This document shows positions 56,325 to 64,000 of a stretch of DNA of 64,000 nt, in pieces. The first letter of the stretch is position 1. Each line of letters starts with the position of its first letter. Under the pieces are notes generated by a model, which was given only the letters and a program-made list of their open reading frames with translations, did no database searches and was not told the DNA's origin. The stretch is from positions 337,001 through 401,000 of the forward strand of contig JAODUP010000315.1 of NCBI GenBank assembly GCA_025642065.1. Direction: 5' to 3'. Made by a program: the position numbers and the translations under genes. The DNA comes from Paralvinella palmiformis (taxonomy: Eukaryota; Annelida; Polychaeta; Terebellida; Alvinellidae).

Positions 56325-57151
56325 ACTGTTTAAAAGCATTTTTGACACAAGAAACACTTGTAACTGTAGTCTATGCCTTTGTTACATCTCGTATAGACTA
56401 TTGTAACTTCCTGTTATATGGCATATCTGATTATAACATTAATCGCCTTCAACGAATTCAGAATAGTGCAGCTCACATAGTGATAAATACTCGAAAATAT
56501 CATCATCATCCCAATTCTTCAAAAACTACATTCTTCAAAAACTACATTAGACAGTGTATCCATTTCAAAATTTTATTAATAATTTATAAATCTATTAATG
56601 ATATGGCGTCAGAATACCTGTGTAAACTGGTGTCCATTAGAAGATTTGTGTATTAAGGCCACTTTTGTGCACATGGTAGGCTAAATGGGCCGATCGACCT
56701 CCAAAGGTAAGTCAAGGATGAAACAACTTTCAGATATGCCCACGCCGTTACTCGAACACGGTTGGTAGTGATCTGTGGTCCAGCACACTAGTCCATTAGA
56801 GAGTCATCCCGAGAACTCAGGTCATCCAGTCAGATACTATTGCAGGTGCCAGTGTCTCGGCTCAAGTCATATGGTGATGGTCCGTCTAGTGTTGCAGCCC
56901 TCACTTTGTGGAATACGTTGCCGGCAGATATTAGAAATGCGTCGTTTCTTGAAAATTTTAAATCTGTTCTAAAACACACCTATTTAAGGTCGCTTTCCCA
57001 GATAAATAATTATTTTCTTTTAAATCACTTACAGGGTTTTTACAGACATATTATTTAGAATATTATTATATTACATATTATTTACACAGCGCCTTTGAAT
57101 GGCTCTTGCTAGTTAGGGCTCTTTATTAAATATACGTTATTATTATTATTA
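56325..57151 (+). mobile_element. LINE RT 3' remnant, interrupted by a SINE-B
   Basis: The plus strand encodes LVTVVYAFVTSRIDYCNFLL, NRLQRIQNSAAHIV and IHFKILLIIYKSINDMASEY up to LCKLVSIR. A 149-base SINE-B interrupts it, and the frame continues with ESHPENSGHPVR-type and VPVSRLKSYGDGPSSVAALT segments. A 3' UTR and (ATT)n end it at 57151. It is the same family as 2545-3110. A small in-place duplication (ttcaaaaactacattcttcaaaaactac) near 56515-56545 and frameshifts show decay. Confidence 0.85.
56642..56790 (-). mobile_element. SINE-B inserted in a LINE, with target-site duplication
   Basis: The insert is flanked by gtccattaga at 56632-56641 and again at 56791-56800. That 10-base word occurs once in the corresponding position of the related LINE copy at 2545-3110, so it is a true target-site duplication. 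The insert reads SINE-B in reverse: 'ggccacttttgtgcacatgg', 'taggctaaatgggccgatcg', 'acctccaaaggtaa', and 'tgatctgtggtccagcacac'. Confidence 0.88.
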
Positions 57152-57880
57152 AAGAGAACAGTTAGCAAACAGATCTCCGATGACATTTTTGAGTACTGAA
57201 TCCCTACAAATATTGCTGATAGTTCTGTGCCTATCATAAATCTATTTTGACAATCATGGAGATAATAACCAATAACAGAGATCGTGTGAAAGTGTGTAAT
57301 GAAAGGTATACTTACACTAAAAAGTGTTGAAACAAGTCGGCAATCAGCTGGGAATGTTACCAGGGTAGAGGCAGATCGTGTAAAGGGGCCATGAAAGGCA
57401 AAAAAACTGAAGGGAAAAATTATTTAAAAGGAAAAAGACCGAAGAGGGCAATGGACCGGATCCCTTTTCCCAAAACTCTGGGGTTAAAAATATCAAGGCT
57501 TTCCGAGAATGTAGTTGAGATGATAATGGATCAAAATGCCCAATGTCAACATTCTGCTGCGTATCTTTGGCCCAATTAATATGTTCGTCAGTAATGTCAT
57601 CGAAGCCAGAAGATATTGTTCAGGAATTACTAACGACTTGTGAAAAAATCACATAAGGCAGATCAACGTCAGTATTTAACACATTATAAACGTATTACCA
57701 TGAGTACTATGATGATGGGATCAGTGATAGACAGGAAAAGTGTAAATATTAAGGTAGAAACCCTTGTGTTTAAATAGCTACACGGATCAAGACTAGGTTC
57801 GGGCAAATTATCAATTGATATAATAAAACGTCATTCTTAAAATGATCTGATCCAGGATACGACACTACATGAAACAACGC
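57152..57880. other. Intergenic DNA between a LINE and a minisatellite
   Basis: Apart from the repeat-like piece at 57395-57450 nothing is recognised. The 62-codon frame at 57391-57579 is rich in Lys and overlaps that repeat, so I do not call it. Confidence 0.35.
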
Positions 57881-58765
57881 ACAACTAGATCAATACAAGA
57901 AGATAGTAAATAACATGAAACACCTGGCTAAGTAAATACAGGAAGATAGCAAACAATATGAAACAACACACATCTAGATAAATACAGGAAGATAGTAAAC
58001 TACATGTAGCGTTACACAGCTAGATAAACACAGGAACACAGCAAACTACATGAAAACACACAGCTAAATAAATAAAGGAAGACAGTAAGCTACATGAAAC
58101 GACACATAGTTAGATAAATACAGGAAGATAGCAAACTACATGAAACGATACATAACTATATAAAGACAGGAAGGTAGAGACTACATGAAACGACATACAG
58201 CTAGATAAATACAGGAATATAGTAAATTACATGAAACGACATATAACCAGATAAATACAGGAAGATAGAAAACTATGAAATGACACACAGTTAGATAAAT
58301 ATAGGAATACAGTAAACTACATGAAAGGTTACAGCGCTAGTTAAATACAGGAAGACAGCAAATTACATGAAATGACGGAGAACTAGATAAATACAGGAAG
58401 ATAGAAAACTACATGAAACGACACTCGGCTACATAAATACAGGACGATAGAAAACTACATGAAACGACACTCGGCTAGATAAATACAGGACGATAGAAAA
58501 CTACATGAAACGACACTCGGCTAGATAAATACAGGACGATAGAAAACTACATGAAACGACACTCGGCTAGATAAATACAGGACGATAGCAGGTTACCTGA
58601 AACCACAAACAGCTAGATAAATACAGAAAGACAGTGCAATACATGTAACGACAAATAGCTAGATAAATGCAGCAAGACAGTAAACTACGCGAATCCACAC
58701 CCAGGTAGATAAACACAGGAAGACAGTAAAACATATGAAATGACTCGCAGCTAGATAAATATTTG
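57880..58765. repeat. Minisatellite, about 46-base unit
   Basis: About nineteen units of 'ctagataaatacaggaagat' + 'agtaaactacatgaaacgac' + 'acacag' with substitutions. Units between about 58408 and 58590 are virtually identical over four repeats and carry a private 'cactcggct' and 'aggacgatag', showing recent local amplification. Confidence 0.93.
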
Positions 58766-60004
58766 AATTTCTCTTGTTAGGGTTTTCTAAAGTTGATTTC
58801 GGTCTCCTCAAAGAACCAAATAATGAATATTTCAAATGAAGTTTGATTGTGGAAGAGGACTTAACGAGTGTACACAGAGAGACACGTGACTGAAGTGTAC
58901 AAATTAAGTAATATACTTATCCATGTTACGAAATTGCTGATTGAAGCATTTTGAAATGGTCAGAAGTTCTGAGCATATTACAAATAATCACCTTCATGCG
59001 TATATAAACATGAAATGTTGTCAGGTCAATGAAATGTGTCGCTCCAATTTGTCTTTTCGGGCTGATGATATTCATTTATGAGCCATATTTTCTTGATATA
59101 ACACAGAACTGTTTCTTTTAGCGTACGTTATATCACGAGCTACATTTATATAATATAGACAACTGTACACTAAAGATGTATTTTTGGGATCAAATCAACT
59201 TGATTTCCAATTGTTTGGTTAAAGTGTCTACTACCACGTGATGGGTCAAGTTAGTCTTCATTTTAGTTACTGACGTGATGTTTTCGTCGGGGACATTTAA
59301 ACCGTTTTGTTTACATTCGGATATAATTTATTTGCACGAAATCAAGTTCAAATCGTCATTTAAGGATGACTAAAGCCCATTTACGGCATAGGAAGTGTCA
59401 TAGATGGCTGCATCATCGGTAAACGGTAAACTTTTGGTCGGTATTGAGTCGTCTAGACAGCGCCTTTTATGTCGTTTGCGTATCTAATAAAGATCAAAGG
59501 CTCTAAACTATTTCTTTGTGGCACGTATCAGTTTATGAAATCCTTGAAAATCTTAACTGATTTCTATTTTATAATATATTAGCGATTTGTAAGAAAACTT
59601 TAAAACTGTTTGAGAACAATCTCACGTATTCCATATAATTATCTCCCCCCCCCCCACAAACCCTCCACTCCCACAAAATCTTAAATTACATAACGTATAT
59701 ATTATTTTATCACTTTATTCATAAAACAACGGAAATATATAAATCCTAACGCATCCCAAGAACACGAAATAGTTCGTACTAAGACACCAACCTTCCCATC
59801 CCAAATCAAACAATTTGTTGTTACAGAATTCAACAAAAAATGTAATGATGAGAAAAAAAATAGTCCGTCTGGTGAATGATAAGTTTTATGTTAATGTGAA
59901 GATCCAGACGAAATACCAACTCTCTGGAATTCCTGTTCAAGATATATTCTCCCCTACCGATGCTATGAAGCTCTCTAATGTGGTTCCAACGTTGATTACC
60001 CATA
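58766..60004. other. Intergenic DNA, nothing recognised
   Basis: Holds a C-run at 59645-59656. Frame 59815-60027 (plus) runs into the LINE at 60005 but its sequence shows no RT motif. No supported feature. Confidence 0.35.
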
Positions 60005-60600
60005 AAAAACAGATTTCATCATTATAGGTACATCCAGGCAAGCAGCAAACTTACTCATTCCTTCCCTACGAACATCCTTAGTCATAGCATCACACCATCA
60101 GACACTGTACGTAATCTTGGTGTTACATTTGATAGCGATTTTAATTTCAGAAAAATATGTCTCTGACATGTCGCTCCTGCAACTGCAACTCTCTTCTTTA
60201 TAATATTGCACCTAAGTATATTCTTTAAAACCTGAGTGTGTTCAGAACTGTTTAGCCATAGGCTTGTCACAAGGTCTCCTCGGACCTTTCCCATTCTATG
60301 AAATGTCTTCACTGGCTCCCTGTTCAGTCGCGCATCATTTTCGTACCCTGTATTATTGCCTATCAAACATTTTCTTCTCAAGAACCTTCATATCTATTTT
60401 CCATACTTTCTTTAGTACCCCGTCCATCGGGTTTTTATTTGTTGTCTGTTCAGGGTTAAAACTCATGTTGGGACTCTTGCTGTCCCTACCCTTTGGAATT
60501 CACTCCGCTCCCTGGACACGTTAAGTCATCAAATAGCATAGTTTCTTTTCGTCACCATTTGAACGCTCACCATTTCAGACTCGCTTATCCTTCCTAAGTT
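60005..60600 (+). mobile_element. LINE reverse-transcriptase remnant
   Basis: Broken plus-strand frames give FIIIGTSRQAANLLIPSL, then SPSDTVRNLGVTFDSDFNF, MKCLHWLPVQSRIIF after a shift, and HHLNAHHFRLAYPS at the end. This is the RT C-terminal region, recognisable from 'VRNLGVTFD' and 'LHWLPVQ'. There are at least four frameshifts or stops. Confidence 0.72.
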
Positions 60601-61109
60601 TCCTTGCCATCTGATCATTTGTTGACAAACTTTGCATCGTACCCAGACTAGGAGTTTGCCCAACCTCTGTACTAGGTGTGCCACTGATGTCAATTCTTTT
60701 CGAGGATATTGGCGCTATGGAAGTTTTGGTAATTATTATAATTATTAATTATCAGTACCTATAAGGACTACGTCGTACGAGTCACTTATTTTGAAGATAT
60801 CATCTTCCTCTGGAAAGGACACGCACAATGACACTAATAGTATTATTAATCTCGTCATAATCTACAGTAATCAAGATAAATATTGAAAATTAGATAATAC
60901 TTCATGAAGTACACTCACAATCTTGAGATTTCTCTTCTAAGACAACCAGTGATCGTTTCAAGGGACTCAACATGTTGTCATCTTTTCACATCAGCTAATA
61001 ATGATTTAGTGTAACGTACTGGATTTTCGAAATGACGTCATAAACAAAAGTATACGAAAGATAAACACGTGAAAAACCACTCACTTCATTAATAATTTCA
61101 GCTAATTTA

Positions 61110-61155
<46 letters not shown>

Positions 61156-61693
61156 TCGCTACTTTTCACGTTACATATTCGCCAATATTCACCAACATTG
61201 CATGGACTCGAGCCAAATGTACCATACTCAGCCCTGACCTCGTGTTATCATTTGATGAAAGTTGAATATTTTATCACAAAACTAAGCCAAATATTTATCG
61301 TCGTATTATTGTTTTTTGGGGGGTGGGGGAGGCACGAGTAGATAGAAAGATGATTATTGATTGAGCTTTTTTCTTCATTCGCTTATCTTGGGCATCATCA
61401 AGTGGCCAAATTTTAGGTGTAGGTAGGCCATGTGAGATTACTATCGATAAACGACTGTCAGCCTATCTAAGGTTAACAAATATTTACATAAAAAGTGATA
61501 GAAAAATAATAATTATAATCGATAGAACGGTTGACTACAAACAATTGGCTGAAATATGTTTCATATTTGGAGGTTGTTCTGATACTTTAGCCTATGGTAT
61601 ACAAAAAGTGACACACACAGCAACACACACAGCAACCCCCAACTCAAACACACACAGAGAGAGAGAGAGACAGTGATCACCTATTGTTTAGAG

Positions 61694-61754
<61 letters not shown>

Positions 61755-61756
61755 GA
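60601..61756. repeat. Intergenic DNA with AT and GA microsatellites
   Basis: (AT)n at about 61113-61155 and 61696-61752, CA/GA at about 61610-61672. No gene recognised in the remainder. Confidence 0.5.
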
Positions 61757-62235
61757 CGTATGTCCTATGGTGCGGGTATTCTTTCCTAATAAATAATCCC
61801 CTTCATTAAATATCCCTCACGGATTTTGTTTCCCAGGAAATCTTGACATTGAACGGAAAACAGATTGTGTTTATACAAGATTAACCCACTATTTTCTAAA
61901 ACCGACCAATTCTGATTCAAAGGTCAAGGTGGTGTTTTAATAATACTGTTTTGTCAAAATGTCCGTTCAAGTGCAGAGAGGGCACGAAATTTGTTTACCA
62001 TAGAAAATGTTCTAATATATTACCAACGTGCTTCATATTAATCTATAATACAACTAAATATTTGACCTTCTATACAATTGACACTTGATTGTATACTTGA
62101 ATTGATAACATTTTAGGGTGACATTCGTGATAAACATCTTATTGCCTATGATCTAGATTACAGAAAACACTTGGCTGGTTTTAGATATGTGTCCAAAAAT
62201 TAAAAGATCTTAATAATTAATGCCAAAAATGTATA
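61757..62235. repeat. Long direct repeat, second copy
   Basis: Second copy of 53035-53530, with 'attattttctaaaaccgatc'-type, 'gcacgaaatttgtttaccat', 'cgtgcttcatattaatctat' and 'cttggctggttttagatatg'. It begins directly at the end of the (AT)n tract at 61696-61752. Several short gaps relative to the first copy. Confidence 0.85.
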
Positions 62236-62963
62236 CATTTATACATTCGACGGTATACATATACAAAACCAGATGTCGGTGTCTTATGTTTATGACATTT
62301 GATATCTATTCGTTTTATAGAAGTCAGACGCCGATGTTACTCCTTTAATTATAATAGGCAACACAGATCGGAACAAGGGGCGAAAATTGCGTCCATTTTG
62401 TTACGTCGTAACAATGGCTGTATTTTATCTGAGAGCCTTACTGTATTAATTCACCACAAATTGATGTTAAAATGTTAGCACATCAGGTGAACATTTCTTT
62501 TAAATGTTCCTGGGCTTTGTTTGAACTTTTGACCTTTGCTTTTGTAACACCAGGGGCGCGAAAAGTGTCTTCTGCTTATCACCATTGGTGTCACAATACA
62601 ACTCTGACAGCAAATGACGCATACAAGACTAAAAAGCAACATTTTGCAGAAGAGATGTGTTGTCCTTTGCTCCAAAACACGTTATGCGCATGTTGATTAT
62701 TTTCGTTCGCGAATCCTCAAAATAATTATGGTTATTTGTATCGATATAATTACCCTATGGGGAATATATTGATGCATTTGAAAGACTATGGGTATTCAGG
62801 ATCATGGTGAATATAATGAAATATGATAGTTATTGCCAAAATGTTAAATATACGATATATGGGGCCATTAAGCAATGCATTAAATAAAGCAGGAATTTGT
62901 CAGGAAATCGACTTCAAACGTTCTGATTATTTAGAGTGTTCAATGAGGCACACGAATCACAGT
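62236..62963. other. Intergenic DNA
   Basis: No feature recognised. It may hold the 3' terminal inverted repeat of the Tc1/mariner fragment, which I could not delimit. Confidence 0.3.
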
Positions 62964-63420
62964 TCAATATTTGGTATAACCACCACGGGCATCGTACAGA
63001 GCGTGTACTCGTCGAGGCAGGCTGTCAACCAGGGTTGCCAGGGTTTGAAGGGGCAGAGCTTGCCATGCATCAATGACTGCCTGTCGCAATTCAGCCAGAT
63101 AAGTAGGCTGGTTGGCACTTGCATCCATGGTGCGTGTTACTTCGGACCCCAAGTTCTCTATAGGATTAATATCCGGAGACACTGCTGGCCATTCCATGTG
63201 TTCGATCCCTTCAGTTTCCATGAAATTGACCACCGTGCGAGCTCTGTGAGGCCTGGCGGTGTCATCCTGGTATACAATATTATACCCAAATGTCAGACGA
63301 GCAAATGGCAATAACGTTTCCTCCAGGATCTGTAAGTACTGGTACTGATCCAGGTTTCCATCCACGATGTGAAGGTCACATTTTCCACCATGGTGGAATG
63401 CACCCCGTATGGTAACGCCC
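62964..63420 (-). pseudogene. Tc1/mariner transposase, C-terminal fragment
   Basis: The minus strand encodes GAFHHGGKCDLHIVDGNL, then YQDDTARPHRARTVVNFMET (second catalytic Asp) and WPAVSPDINPIENLGSEVTR (the DxxPIEN motif with the third acidic residue, E) to a stop after GGYTKY. This is the last 150 residues or so of a Tc1-type DDE transposase. The frame meets a stop just upstream of GGVTIRG, and no N-terminal helix-turn-helix or first Asp region follows, so the element is 5' truncated. The plus-strand frame across it is a shadow. Confidence 0.85.
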
Positions 63421-64000
63421 CCTGCCTAATTGCCATAAGTGTCTTGTCTAATTCCGTCTTCTTTATACTACTTTTTCTGGTAGAGGCTTATTGTGTGAAT
63501 GTCCGCTTCATGAAAAAGACAGGTGGTCACATCGTGGGGCCAAAATCAATGACTTGTAATTTCTTTTCTTTGGGGAGATTTTGATAATTCTGCCAGCGCT
63601 CACCACATTAATGGATGTGGTAGGTTTTTACTTTGAGCTAAATATATGAAGCCATCTGTTCGAAAGGAAATGCTGGTCGTTGTTATTTGTCTTTGTAAAA
63701 CTGGTGTCACAGTTATGTGCAGAAGACAAAATGGTCAATTGTTCTTTCGTGCTACCTTCACATTCGCACCATGTGCTTATTATCATTGTTTTACACTTGA
63801 AATAGTGAAGTTCATAGGGTACGTCTTTTCTCACCTACCTATCACCATTTCTTCAATGTTGAAAATAATATCCAAGTCTTCTGCTCATAACGGTTTCCCT
63901 TTTCCATATTTCTCATTTAATGTCAGTTTTATGAACAGATAGAATGTTTTAATTAATTTAATACATAAATCCACTATTAAGTTCATATCACAATCGATTT
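63421..64000. other. Right-edge intergenic DNA
   Basis: Overlapping frames on both strands (63628-63834 minus, 63646-63942 plus) show no motif I recognise. Nothing supported. Confidence 0.3.

Noticed and set aside
57880..58765. CRISPR-like array
   Set aside because: Regular 46-base periodicity is a head-to-tail tandem repeat with no unique spacers, in a eukaryotic genome.
62823..63314. 163-codon plus-strand frame
   Set aside because: It is antisense to the Tc1/mariner transposase fragment, whose minus-strand translation has clear DDE motifs.

Overview
The window is intron-rich, AT-rich eukaryotic DNA. I infer a metazoan, probably a marine invertebrate such as a mollusc. The reasons are two conserved animal genes split by introns with normal GT-AG sites, abundant tRNA-derived SINEs, non-LTR retrotransposon remains, THAP-domain exons, hAT-like MITEs, minisatellites and long AT/GT microsatellites. 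There are no operons, no prokaryotic signals and no rRNA or tRNA gene I can support. The phylum is inferred, not shown.

Two genes can be reconstructed completely. COMMD10 lies on the minus strand (17257 down to 6889, eight coding exons, 197 codons). An ethanolamine kinase (ETNK1-like) gene lies on the plus strand (34344 to 44540, nine coding exons, 378 codons). All splice phases agree in both. At the left edge is the 5' coding exon of an unrecognised minus-strand gene (57-419) that runs out of the window. Weaker gene-like pieces are a two-exon minus-strand small ORF at 27574-27897, candidate first exons at 30000-30015, 33224-33298 and 53987-54130, and an ORF at 54250-54462.

Most of the rest is mobile-element debris. 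A CR1-like LINE (17690-18255 plus 19500-21085, minus) is split by a second LINE (18256-19499, minus) inserted into its reverse-transcriptase frame. Other LINE pieces lie at 2545-3110, 9640-10305, 21600-22003, 28925-29105, 56325-57151 and 60005-60600. A THAP-DDE transposase gene with an intron lies at 22812-24601 and is broken by frameshifts and an internal deletion. A Tc1/mariner 3' fragment lies at 62964-63420. At least two SINE families, a hAT-like MITE family with shared termini, duplicated THAP first exons (48165, 49313, 51567) and a long direct repeat (53035-53530 and 61757-62235) fill much of the intergenic space.

I found no CRISPR array, toxin gene or virus. The most interesting points are the nested LINE, the COMMD10 exon duplication with a 1-base lesion, the ETNK1 start codon that sits alone at an exon end, the THAP first-exon cluster, the MITE family and the unrecognised small two-exon gene.
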